This document shows, piece by piece, positions 1 to 8,453 of a DNA stretch of 64,000 nt. The stretch lies in the NCBI RefSeq assembly GCF_001891085.1, contig NZ_JXUP01000006.1, forward strand, positions 186,001-250,000. Direction: 5' to 3'. Below the pieces are notes generated by a model. It ran no database searches and was not told the origin of the DNA. It saw only the letters and a program-made list of their open reading frames with translations. Made by a program: the position numbers and the translations under genes. Position 1 is the stretch's first letter, and each line of letters starts with the position of its first letter. Origin of the DNA: Campylobacter concisus. GTDB taxonomy: Bacteria > Campylobacterota > Campylobacteria > Campylobacterales > Campylobacteraceae.

Positions 1-2172
1 AGCAAGGAGTGCTGGCCTGCTAGCAGTGCTCTCTATGAGCTGTGCTACTCTCTTTTGGCCGTCGCTAGCTGCTATACTTGTTATTGTATTTTTTGATTTT
101 TTGAGTGTTAGCTCTAGCTTGTTGTCACTATAATTTCTAGTAAGGTCAAAAAATGCGTATTTTTTTGAGATAGTGTCGTTGTAGCCACTAAAATTTCCAG
201 TTACGGCGTAAGTTTTTGCCTTTGAGCTATCATCATATAGTCTTTTCATGACATCTACATCTGGCTCACTTATATCTATAATAGAGTTCTTCTCAAAATT
301 TAGATTTAAATTTGCTGCATTATTTGAGATGATATAACTACCACCTGTTTTTATAGTAGCTTTTACCGCGTCATTTGTACTTTTCCTAGTTACATCTTTA
401 AAAGATAGCTTTTGAGAAAATCTACTTCTATCAATCTCTCTAACACTCATCTCTTTAACAATCTCAAGTGCACCACCATTTTCAACTACTACTTCGCTTG
501 ATTTTAGTGATTGATTTAGTGCTGTGATCTTGCCACTTTTTATTATGGTTTTGCCAGTGTATGAGTTGTCACCTGCTAGTTTTAGGGTGCCTAGGCCTCT
601 CTTAATAAGAGTTCCTTCATAGCCTTCTCTAGCTCTTTGTTCTCTTGCTTTTTCTCTAGCGTTGCCTATATCAAGTTCAGCTCTTTGCTCGGCTGTTAAA
701 TTTGACATTTGTTCAAGCTTAGCCTTGCGATTAGCCCAAATTTGTGCTTCTGCTTCATCTTCGGTCTTCCTGTATTTTATAGCTACATCACTGATATTAT
801 TTGAGTAAAGATCGTCTGTGTCTAGACTTACATCAAATACGCCTAGTAGCTGTCCTGGTCCAAACATAGCCTTTGACATATCAAGTGCTCCCCAGCCCCA
901 GCGCTCATCAGGTACGCCAAGTGGCGCAGTAAAGCCAGAAATTTTTCTCGTGTCATTTTTCTTAAACTCATCATGTACTTGTCTAGCTGTAGTTAGTAGC
1001 ACTTCTCTTGCTTGAGAGTTACTCATATATGGATATCTTTGCATAACAAGTCCAAGTGCACCAGTGACGTGTGGAGCTGCCATAGATGTGCCGCCCTTTT
1101 TGCCATAGCCAGCTTCGTCAGTTTTTAAATCAACGATAGTTGAGTATATAGGTTTTGCAGGTGCTGCTATGCTCCACCATTTTGAGTGACCTGCTGTGTT
1201 GTAGCGCTGCGTATCGCCTTCTAGCTGGCCTGTGACATTTATCCAGTATTTTTCAGCGTCTGGGCGAAAATATGGAAGCATCGCTCTTGTATATGACTCT
1301 TTCATGCCATTTCTATTTCCGGCAGTGAAGACTTGAATGATGCCGTATTTTTTGGCGACTTCATAAGCGGCATCTATAAAATTTTTACCATTTGTGACAA
1401 ATGGATAGTAGCTTTTATAGGCTGCGTCAAGATCTTTTATATCTAAGCTATTGCCACCATCAAATCCAGTTGCTCCCTCATAAGCTTTATAAAATTTGCG
1501 GTTTGAACCCCAACTATTATTTATAGCTCTTGCGCCACCTTTGGCTAATCCCTCATAAGATGCTAAAAAGAAGTTGTAGTCTTGGTTTGGTCCATATGTC
1601 ATACCATCGGTTCCGCCAGTATTTCCCATTATAAGTTTTGCGTCAAATGCTACGCCGTGCATGCCTACGCCATCTCTTGAGCCAGCAATCGTGCCAGCTA
1701 CGTGCGTGCCGTGTGAGTCATTTACACCAGCGATCCAGTTGCCATCAGTTTCAAATTTTTCACCTTTTTTGAAGTCGCCAAAGTCTTTTCTATTTTTCTC
1801 GTCGCTCCCTTTTTTGAGAAGTGGTGAGTTGCCGTACTCAGTATCTGGGTATCTTTGTCCGTCTTTGTAGTAGCTGCCAGAAATTTTTAGTGCGCTTACC
1901 CTACCGTCGCTAAATTCTTTGTGACTAAGCAGCACGCCAGAGTCCATCACGCCAAGAGTCACGCCTTTGCCTGTTACTTCAAGAGCATAAGCAATAGCTG
2001 TATTCATACGAACTAAGCCCCAGTCAGCCTTGTACTCATCGCTTTCCCAGCTTTTTATATCGCCAAATTTGCCTCTGTTTTGCTCGTTAGCATTTATTGA
2101 ATTTGCAAACAAAAGAGTACAACAAGCCGCGCTTATCAAAATACATTTTTTATTTAAAATGGATCTTTTCAC
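1..2172 (-). CDS. S8 serine-protease autotransporter, 3' end outside the window
   Basis: Secreted subtilisin-like protease of the autotransporter class; 724 codons are visible and the frame is open to the window edge. The start is GTG at 2172 behind AAGGATGAG; the nearby ATG runs straight into TGA. A signal peptide (about residues 1-27) is followed by the S8 domain with all three catalytic blocks: Asp in LGVMDSGV (about residue 75), His in SHGTHVAGT and Ser in GGTSMAAPHV. The later passenger carries the motif GTLKLAGDNSYTGKT, typical of autotransporter beta-helix repeats. The C-terminal beta-barrel is expected beyond position 1, which is inference. Family members mature themselves or neighbouring surface proteins; the substrate here is unknown. 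The gene stands alone, divergent from the DUF4230-like gene across 280 bp of AT-rich DNA. Confidence 0.93.
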   Translation of the reverse strand, partial: MKRSILNKKCILISAACCTLLFANSINANEQNRGKFGDIKSWESDEYKADWGLVRMNTAIAYALEVTGKGVTLGVMDSGVLLSHKEFSDGRVSALKISGSYYKDGQRYPDTEYGNSPLLKKGSDEKNRKDFGDFKKGEKFETDGNWIAGVNDSHGTHVAGTIAGSRDGVGMHGVAFDAKLIMGNTGGTDGMTYGPNQDYNFFLASYEGLAKGGARAINNSWGSNRKFYKAYEGATGFDGGNSLDIKDLDAAYKSYYPFVTNGKNFIDAAYEVAKKYGIIQVFTAGNRNGMKESYTRAMLPYFRPDAEKYWINVTGQLEGDTQRYNTAGHSKWWSIAAPAKPIYSTIVDLKTDEAGYGKKGGTSMAAPHVTGALGLVMQRYPYMSNSQAREVLLTTARQVHDEFKKNDTRKISGFTAPLGVPDERWGWGALDMSKAMFGPGQLLGVFDVSLDTDDLYSNNISDVAIKYRKTEDEAEAQIWANRKAKLEQMSNLTAEQRAELDIGNAREKAREQRAREGYEGTLIKRGLGTLKLAGDNSYTGKTIIKSGKITALNQSLKSSEVVVENGGALEIVKEMSVREIDRSRFSQKLSFKDVTRKSTNDAVKATIKTGGSYIISNNAANLNLNFEKNSIIDISEPDVDVMKRLYDDSSKAKTYAVTGNFSGYNDTISKKYAFFDLTRNYSDNKLELTLKKSKNTITSIAASDGQKRVAQLIESTASRPALLA

Positions 2173-2452
2173 ATCTCATCCTTTTGCATAAAATTTAAAT
2201 GGATTGTAATATCCTTAAAATAAATTATTAATTAAAATATTAAAATTTATGATAAAATTTTACTTTAATAATCCAATTTTTACGCTATTTTTACTATAAG
2301 ATATGAAAAAATGATTAAAATAGTATCACACAAATATTATTAATTACGATTTTATTTTAAAACAATTATTTAAATATAATTTTTAATAAAAGTAGAATTT
2401 CATCTCTGCTTTACAAATTTAAGCTAAAATAGCAAGCTTTAAAGGAGAAAAA

Positions 2453-3148
2453 ATGAGCGAATATGCAAATTTGATATTAGCTATCTTGCTAGCTGTTTTG
2501 GCATTTGCTTTTTATAGGGCGAGTAGGGCGCTAAAAAAAGCAAAAGATGACAGCGAAAATATCTCAGTCAGCACTGAAATTTCGCAGCTAAAAAGCATAG
2601 GCGAGCTATCTGTTTTTCAGGTATATAGCAAAGAGATCGTCACAAAAACCGACCATGCGTTTGGAAATTTTGGCAAAGAGTATCTAAGGTGGCTGGTAAG
2701 TGAGAAGAAGCTTTCGATGATATTTGAGTTTGAGATAAATTTCATCTACGATCTAACTAGTCCAAAGCTTGAAATCATGCAGATCGCAAACTCTAGCTAC
2801 AAGATAAAAATGCCCCCATGTAAGTATAAATTCTCAATCGCCGATATGAAATTTTACGATGAGAAAAACGGCAAATTTATACCATTTTTGCTGCCTGACT
2901 CACTAAATGGCTTTTTTGGAAGCACATTTACAGAAGAGGACAAAAACAGGCTCATAGAAGAGGCTAGAAACGAAGTGAAAAAGATGAGTGTTCGCCTTGT
3001 CTCGCAGCTTCAAAGTAAAATTCATAAATCAGCTCGCGATACGCTTGAGGCGATAGCTAAGAGCTTTGGCGCAAACAAGGTTGAGTTTGTCTTTGATGAT
3101 AGCGATGAGCAGATAAACGAGCAACTAAATTTAGAAAACATTGCATAA
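2453..3148 (+). CDS. DUF4230-like membrane-anchored protein
   Basis: Protein of 231 aa with one N-terminal membrane segment (about residues 5-22), a short basic linker and a mixed soluble domain. The central stretch (ELSVFQVYSKEIVT, then aromatic-rich strands) resembles the DUF4230 family by eye; that assignment is not certain. The C-terminal part (about 160-215) is helical and charged. The start has a strong AAAGGAG site. The next gene, a DyP peroxidase, begins 24 nt downstream with an almost identical ribosome-binding site, so the two are probably one transcript. Function unknown. Confidence 0.8.
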   Translation: MSEYANLILAILLAVLAFAFYRASRALKKAKDDSENISVSTEISQLKSIGELSVFQVYSKEIVTKTDHAFGNFGKEYLRWLVSEKKLSMIFEFEINFIYDLTSPKLEIMQIANSSYKIKMPPCKYKFSIADMKFYDEKNGKFIPFLLPDSLNGFFGSTFTEEDKNRLIEEARNEVKKMSVRLVSQLQSKIHKSARDTLEAIAKSFGANKVEFVFDDSDEQINEQLNLENIA

Positions 3149-3172
3149 AAACAAAAATTTAAAGGAGAAAAA

Positions 3173-4096
3173 ATGAGTGTAAATTCACAAGAGGTCACAC
3201 AAGCACCTGGTAACAACACAGTCTTTCAAACATGGGTTTTAAAAGGCGACAAGAAGGCATGTAAAGAGGGCTTTGCTAGACTTTGTGCTTTGGTTGTAAA
3301 TTTAAACAAAACTGCCAAAGTTAGATTTGGTGCAAATGAAAATGTAAATTGTGTCCTTGGCGTGGGTTATGATGCTTGGAAGAAGCTTGAAATTTCAAAA
3401 GAATTGCCAAAAGAGCTTGTAAATTTTAAAGCGATCAAAGGCGATAAACATGAAGCCGTTAGCACAAAGGGCGATATCCACATCCACATCCGTGCGCTAA
3501 ACGCAGCTGACTGCTTTGACATGGCGCAAAATATCAAAGAAGTTTTGTTTAAATTTGCAGAGCTTACAGACGAGACTCAAGGCTTTAAATACCACGACGG
3601 AAGGGCGATCATCGGCTTTGTCGATGGCACTGAAAATCCTGACGGCGAAGATAGGGACCTTTTTGCAAAAGTTGGCAAAGAGGATGCTAAATTTAAGGGC
3701 GGAAGCTACGTTTTCGTGCAAAAATACTTCCATAAGATGAAAGAGTGGAACGCCACAAGCATAAGCGAGCAAGAAAAGGTGATAGGCCGCTCAAAAGAGT
3801 ATGACATCGAGATGAGCGAGGATGAAAAGCCTAGTAACTCACACTCAGCTGCTGCAAATGTCGGCGATGATAAAAAGGTTGTGCGCGGCAATATGCCATT
3901 TACTGAAGGTAGCAAAACAGGCACTTACTTTATCGCTTATGCGAGCACATTTTCAACGGTTGAACTTATGCTTAAAAAGATGTTTATCGGCGAGCCAAAA
4001 GGCAACTCAGATAGGCTGCTTGACTTTAGCACGCCAGTAACTGGGGCTTTGTATTTTGCCCCTACACTTGATATGCTTGGTGACTACGAGGGATAA
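3173..4096 (+). CDS. DyP-type haem peroxidase (YfeX/class B-like)
   Basis: Dye-decolourising peroxidase that binds haem and reduces H2O2 with broad electron donors; 307 aa, normal for the cytoplasmic YfeX-like branch. The family signature GFVDGTENP contains the distal Asp. Proximal His lies in KPSNSH and distal Arg in KKVVRGNMPF, with spacing close to that of YfeX. No signal peptide and no Tat motif, so it is cytosolic. No encapsulin gene lies nearby. It follows the DUF4230-like gene closely. A role in peroxide defence or haem handling is inferred from the family. Confidence 0.93.
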   Translation: MSVNSQEVTQAPGNNTVFQTWVLKGDKKACKEGFARLCALVVNLNKTAKVRFGANENVNCVLGVGYDAWKKLEISKELPKELVNFKAIKGDKHEAVSTKGDIHIHIRALNAADCFDMAQNIKEVLFKFAELTDETQGFKYHDGRAIIGFVDGTENPDGEDRDLFAKVGKEDAKFKGGSYVFVQKYFHKMKEWNATSISEQEKVIGRSKEYDIEMSEDEKPSNSHSAAANVGDDKKVVRGNMPFTEGSKTGTYFIAYASTFSTVELMLKKMFIGEPKGNSDRLLDFSTPVTGALYFAPTLDMLGDYEG

Positions 4097-4147
4097 ATTT
4101 AGCTTGGGGCGAAGCAAATTTGCTCCTTTAAATTTATAAGGAAAAAG

Positions 4148-4570
4148 ATGCCAGAGTGGTTTATCTACGCAGCTCTTTCAGCTATATTTGCCGCACTTAC
4201 GGCAATCTTTGCAAAGCTTGGCGTAAAGGACATTGACAGCGATTTTGCTACATTTATAAGAACAATCGTTGTCGTTTTTATGCTTATTTTACTTCTAAGT
4301 GTTGCTAAAAAATGGCAGCCACTAAGCTCTCTAAGCCCTAAAAACTGGCTCTTTCTCATACTAAGTGGCATAGCTACTGGGCTATCTTGGCTTATGTATT
4401 TTAAAGCTATGCAAGCAGGCAAGGTCTATCAAGTAGCGCTAGTTGATAAATTTAGCGTTGTGCTGGCTATTATTTTGGCTGTCATCTTTCTTGGTGAGAG
4501 GCTAAATTTAAAAGAAATTTTAGCCATCTGTCTTATCGTGTCCGGCGTATTTTTACTCATTTTTAAATAA
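4148..4570 (+). CDS. Single-domain EamA/DMT-family transporter
   Basis: Protein of 140 aa with four hydrophobic segments (about 4-22, 36-53, 66-84, 93-137 containing two), i.e. half of a classical ten-helix EamA permease. Such short forms probably work as dimers. The C-terminal pattern (ALVDKFSVVLAIILAVIFLGE, then LNLKEILA) is typical of the family. Substrate unknown. The interest lies in a decayed second copy of the same gene at about 8000-8245, on the far side of the oxide-reductase operon. The start is supported by AAGGAAAAAG upstream of ATG. Confidence 0.88.
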   Translation: MPEWFIYAALSAIFAALTAIFAKLGVKDIDSDFATFIRTIVVVFMLILLLSVAKKWQPLSSLSPKNWLFLILSGIATGLSWLMYFKAMQAGKVYQVALVDKFSVVLAIILAVIFLGERLNLKEILAICLIVSGVFLLIFK

Positions 4571-4668
4571 AATTTTCTGCATTATTCTTAAAGTATATTT
4601 TTAATTATAATTTGTAATTAATCAAAAAGCTCCTAAAATTTAAACGATTTCATTTTGAAGGGAGAAAT

Positions 4669-5244
4669 ATGAAAAAAATCATTTTTTCAGCCATCGTGGC
4701 TTGTGCTGCATTTGGTGCGGGTATGAACTACACAGATGTCGTAAAGGACGTATATGCTGATGCAAACTCAGCTAAGAGCATAGGCAGACTGCTACCAACC
4801 AACGCAGTTGAAATTTTACAAACAAGCGGTGACAGAGCGCAGATCAAAGTAAAAGGCTATCAAAACCCAGCCGTTAGCAACGTAGTTTATTTTGCTGATG
4901 GTGCTAGGATCATCTCGGTAGCATTTGCAAAAACTGCACCTTTTGACATAAAAGTAGTTAAAGAGGGCAAAAATGGTAAATGGAACGAGGTAGAGACAAC
5001 AGTTTTTGTTCAAAAAGATGGCTTTAGCACTGATGTAAATGCGATGTTTGCAAAAGCTGATAAGATGTATAAAGAGAGTTGCGGCGTTTGCCATGCGTTG
5101 CCTCAAACTACGCACTTTAACGCAAACCAGTGGCCATCACTGCTAAAATCAATGATCGGCAGAACAGCGATAGATAAAAAAGACGAGTGGTTGGTTGTTG
5201 AATACCTTCAAAAACACTCATCTGACGTAAACCTAGGTAAATAA
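4669..5244 (+). CDS. Periplasmic monohaem c-type cytochrome, partner of the N-/S-oxide reductase
   Basis: A 191-aa exported protein with a signal peptide (cleavage about residue 17) and one haem c site, CGVCH, near residue 143. The region before the haem is a beta-rich domain resembling the C-terminal part of TorC-type cytochromes. It sits 84 bp upstream of the molybdoenzyme gene, the arrangement seen for C. jejuni Cj0265c-Cj0264c and for the C. concisus Bis system. It probably carries electrons to the reductase in the periplasm. A multihaem membrane TorC is not encoded here, so the quinol oxidation route is not visible. Confidence 0.9.
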   Translation: MKKIIFSAIVACAAFGAGMNYTDVVKDVYADANSAKSIGRLLPTNAVEILQTSGDRAQIKVKGYQNPAVSNVVYFADGARIISVAFAKTAPFDIKVVKEGKNGKWNEVETTVFVQKDGFSTDVNAMFAKADKMYKESCGVCHALPQTTHFNANQWPSLLKSMIGRTAIDKKDEWLVVEYLQKHSSDVNLGK

Positions 5245-5328
5245 GCAAAACTTTTGTAGCGGCGAGTAAAAACAAATATTAAAGTTTAGCTTATTCAAAA
5301 GAAAACTTAAAAATGAAAGGGAGATAAG

Positions 5329-7896
5329 ATGAACGAGAACAGACGAGAATTTCTAAAAAAAGGTGCTACAGCAATTGCAGCGACACCTTTGCTTTCAAGC
5401 GTAACAGCATCAAATTTATTTGCTGATGGCGTAAAAAAGAGTGTTTTAAGAGATGGCGAGGTCATCACAGCCGCTCACTGGGGGATGTTAAAAGTGACAA
5501 CCAAAAACGGCGTTGCAGTAAAGTCAGAGCCTATCCAAAAAACAAGTGAAATTTACAACCCACTTCAGTACTACACACCAGATATGATCTACAAAAGTCG
5601 TATCAAACGCCCAGCAGTTAGAAAGAGCTACCTTGAAAATCCAGATAATCCAAAGCCAGAGCTTCGCGGCAAGGATGAGTGGGTTGAGGTGCCTTACGAA
5701 GAGGCGATCAAACTAGTTGCAAGAGAGCTGAAAAAAACAAGAGCACAAAAAGGCTTGCAAAGCGTATTTGCGGGTAGCTATGGCTGGAAATCAAGCGGCA
5801 ACGTGCATAACTCAAGAATTTTGCTTCATAGATTTATGAATTTAAGCGGTGGCTTCGTTGGCTCTCTAGGGGACTACTCAACAGGTGCTAGCCAGATCAT
5901 CATGCCTCACGTTGTTGGTAGTATCGAGGTCTATGAGCAGCAAACTAGCTGGCCAGTCGTACTTGAGAACTCAAAAGTCGTAGTCATCTGGGGTGCAAAC
6001 CCACTTGCGACACTTCGCATAGCTTGGACTAGCACCGACGAGCAGGGCTTTAAATACTTTGAAGAGCTCAAAAATAAAAAAGATATCAAAGTGATCATCA
6101 TCGATCCTATCAAGAGTGACACAGCGCAATACTTTGATAATGCTCAGTGGATCGCTCCGGTGCCAAACACCGACACAGCTATGATGCTTGGTATGATGCA
6201 CTACCTATATGAGAGCGGCAAGTATGATAAAAATTTCATTGAAACCTACACAACTGGCTTTGATAAATTTCTCCCATATCTACTTGGTAAGACAGACAAT
6301 ACTCCTAAAAATTTAGAGTGGGCGAGCAAAATTTGTGGCATCGATAAAGATACTTTAAAAGAGCTAGCTGATACATTTATCGCAAACCGCACTATGATAA
6401 TGAGTGGTTGGGGTATGCAGCGCGCTCACCACGGCGAGCAACCACACTGGGCGATGGTGACACTAGCAGCTATGATCGGTCAGATAGGACTTCCTGGCGG
6501 TGGATTCGGGCTTAGCTATCACTACTCAAACGGCGGCGCTCCGACTTGCAAGGGTGCAGTCATCGGCGGCATAAATAGTGCAAGTGTTGGTAAATTCAAC
6601 AATAAAGGCGAGTTTATTGGCACAGATACAGGCGAGTTTGACAAACGAGGTCGCTTCGTCGCAAAGGCAGCTGCAGCAGCAGGCACAGGCCAAAGTTGGC
6701 TACAAAAAGCAACCAATTATGCCTTCCCGGTAGCTCGTATCGCTGATGCGTTGCTACATCCTGGTAAAGTGATCGATCACGACGGCAAAAGGATCACCTA
6801 TCCAGATATCGACTTTATCTACTGGGTCGGCGGCAACCCACTTGTACACCACCAAGATACAAATACAAATTTAAAAGCGTGGAGAAAGCCAAGAACGGTT
6901 GTCGTACATGAATCATATTGGACACCGACAGCAAAAATGGCTGATATAGTATTTCCTGTCACTACAGAGTACGAGAGAAACGATATCACCATGACTGGCG
7001 ACTACTCAAATATGAACATCGTGCCAATGAAGCAAGTCGTTGAAAAATACCACGAAGCAAGAGACGACTACCAAATTTTCATCGATCTTTGCAAGGCTTA
7101 TGCTAAAAATTTAGTCATTGCCTACACAGATAACGGCAAGGATGAGTTTGACTGGATCAAAGAGTACTATGACGCAGCCTATGCTCAGGTCAAAGCTATA
7201 CCAGAGCTCACAACTGATATGAAGCCATTTGAAGAGTTTTGGAACGAGAACAAGCCAGTTACATTTGCCTCATCTCAAGATAGCGATAGCTGGGTGAGGT
7301 TTGGCGAATTTAGAGAAGATCCTGTGCTAAATGCTCTTGGAACTCCAAGTGGTCTTATAGAAATTTACTCAGAGACTATCGAGAAAATGGGCTATGACGA
7401 CTGCAAGGCACACCCAATGTGGTTTGAGCCAATCGAGTGGCTAGGCATGAAAGATAAGCCAGCTAAATTCCACATGATAAGCGCTCACCCAACTGACCGC
7501 TTGCATTCACAGCTAAGCCAAACTTCACTTCGTGACAACTATGCGATCGCAAACCGCGAGCCTATCTGGATCAACGAAAAAGACGCAAAAGAGCTTGGTG
7601 TACAAAGTGGTGATTTGGTGCGTGTGTTTAACGCACGTGGAGAGGTGCTAGCAGGTGCTCACGTGACTAAAAATATCAAAGATGGCGTTGTAAAACTAGC
7701 TGAGGGCGCTTGGTATGACGGCTTTGATAGTGGAATTTGCAAAAACGGCTCTGCAAACGTGCTAACCATAGATATCCCAACAAGCAAGCTAGCAAATGGC
7801 AATATCAGCCACACAGCTCTTGTAAATATCGAGAAATATAAAGGCGACGAGGCATTAAAGCTTACAGCTTTTGCTGAGCCAAAAATTTCTAAATAA
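5329..7896 (+). CDS. bisA: Periplasmic molybdopterin N-/S-oxide reductase (TorA/BisC type)
   Basis: An 855-aa molybdoenzyme reducing TMAO, DMSO or related N-/S-oxides as terminal electron acceptors. The Tat signal NRREFLKKG at residues 4-12 directs folded export. The N-terminus lacks the Cys motif for a [4Fe-4S] cluster, and GDYSTGASQ supplies the presumed Mo-ligating Ser, both typical of the single-subunit TorA/BisC branch. The C-terminal MopB-binding domain is complete. Family relatives are C. jejuni Cj0264c and the C. concisus BisA enzyme, which is also reported to repair methionine sulfoxide. The symbol could equally be torA; substrate range cannot be read from sequence. It is co-transcribed with the cytochrome before it and ends at a hairpin. 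Confidence 0.93.
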   Translation: MNENRREFLKKGATAIAATPLLSSVTASNLFADGVKKSVLRDGEVITAAHWGMLKVTTKNGVAVKSEPIQKTSEIYNPLQYYTPDMIYKSRIKRPAVRKSYLENPDNPKPELRGKDEWVEVPYEEAIKLVARELKKTRAQKGLQSVFAGSYGWKSSGNVHNSRILLHRFMNLSGGFVGSLGDYSTGASQIIMPHVVGSIEVYEQQTSWPVVLENSKVVVIWGANPLATLRIAWTSTDEQGFKYFEELKNKKDIKVIIIDPIKSDTAQYFDNAQWIAPVPNTDTAMMLGMMHYLYESGKYDKNFIETYTTGFDKFLPYLLGKTDNTPKNLEWASKICGIDKDTLKELADTFIANRTMIMSGWGMQRAHHGEQPHWAMVTLAAMIGQIGLPGGGFGLSYHYSNGGAPTCKGAVIGGINSASVGKFNNKGEFIGTDTGEFDKRGRFVAKAAAAAGTGQSWLQKATNYAFPVARIADALLHPGKVIDHDGKRITYPDIDFIYWVGGNPLVHHQDTNTNLKAWRKPRTVVVHESYWTPTAKMADIVFPVTTEYERNDITMTGDYSNMNIVPMKQVVEKYHEARDDYQIFIDLCKAYAKNLVIAYTDNGKDEFDWIKEYYDAAYAQVKAIPELTTDMKPFEEFWNENKPVTFASSQDSDSWVRFGEFREDPVLNALGTPSGLIEIYSETIEKMGYDDCKAHPMWFEPIEWLGMKDKPAKFHMISAHPTDRLHSQLSQTSLRDNYAIANREPIWINEKDAKELGVQSGDLVRVFNARGEVLAGAHVTKNIKDGVVKLAEGAWYDGFDSGICKNGSANVLTIDIPTSKLANGNISHTALVNIEKYKGDEALKLTAFAEPKISK

Positions 7897-7900
7897 TATT

Positions 7901-7928
7901 AAAAGCAGGGGAGTCTTCTCCTGCTTTT
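7901..7928 (+). terminator. Intrinsic terminator after the oxide-reductase gene
   Basis: The arms AAAAGCAGG and CCTGCTTTT flank a short GGAG/CTC inner part; the 3' arm ends in four T. It lies 5 nt after the stop codon at 7896. Confidence 0.7.
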
Positions 7929-7999
7929 GAACTTAAAATTTAAAATAAATCTACTACTCACGAAAGCTTAAATTTATATTAAAGTCTATAGCTTTATAA

Positions 8000-8245
8000 A
8001 TTTTTTATTTTGCAATTATATTTGTAAAATTTGACGTAAAGGATATCACCACTGTGTTATTTTGTCCTGTGTGTTTTAAAGAAATACAAACAAGTAATGC
8101 CTATCAAGTGGCGCTGGTTGATAAATTTAGTGTTGTGCTTGCTATTATTTTGGCTGTCATCTTTCTTGGCGAGAGGTTAAATTTAAAAGAAATTTTAGCC
8201 ATTTGTCTTATTATTTCAGGTGTTGTTTTATTGATTTTCAAGTAA
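8000..8245 (+). pseudogene. Remnant of a second EamA transporter gene with an internal deletion
   Basis: The last 48 codons (from AYQVALVDKF to IFK) closely match the end of the gene at 4148-4570. A second matching block, 8012-8047, corresponds to 4202-4237 (AIFAKLGVKDI versus AIIFVKFDVKDI). Between the blocks about 50 codons, spanning residues 31-83 of the intact protein, are missing and replaced by a short unrelated stretch. The frame is open from 8000, but there is no ATG start and no Shine-Dalgarno site; a GTG at 8054 is the only start-like codon. I read it as a decaying duplicate, not a working transporter. Confidence 0.75.
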
Positions 8246-8453
8246 AAATTTATACTTTAAATCTAGCTAGAGAATAAAAAGCAAAACTAGATTATTCGAT
8301 GGCGTTTTGTGATCTAAAATTTATTCAAAAATTTTTAATTGTCAAGATGTCTTTATTAATTTTTAAAAAGCATTAAATAGAGGGTAAATTTAATACTAAT
8401 TTTAATTCTTTTTCGATAAATTAAAGTGATTTTAACTTTTTAAAGGAGGAAAG

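Noticed and set aside
8370-8430. Sigma-28-like promoter before the first chemoreceptor (TTCGATAA)
   Set aside because: A -10-like element is present, but no -35 element lies at the required spacing.
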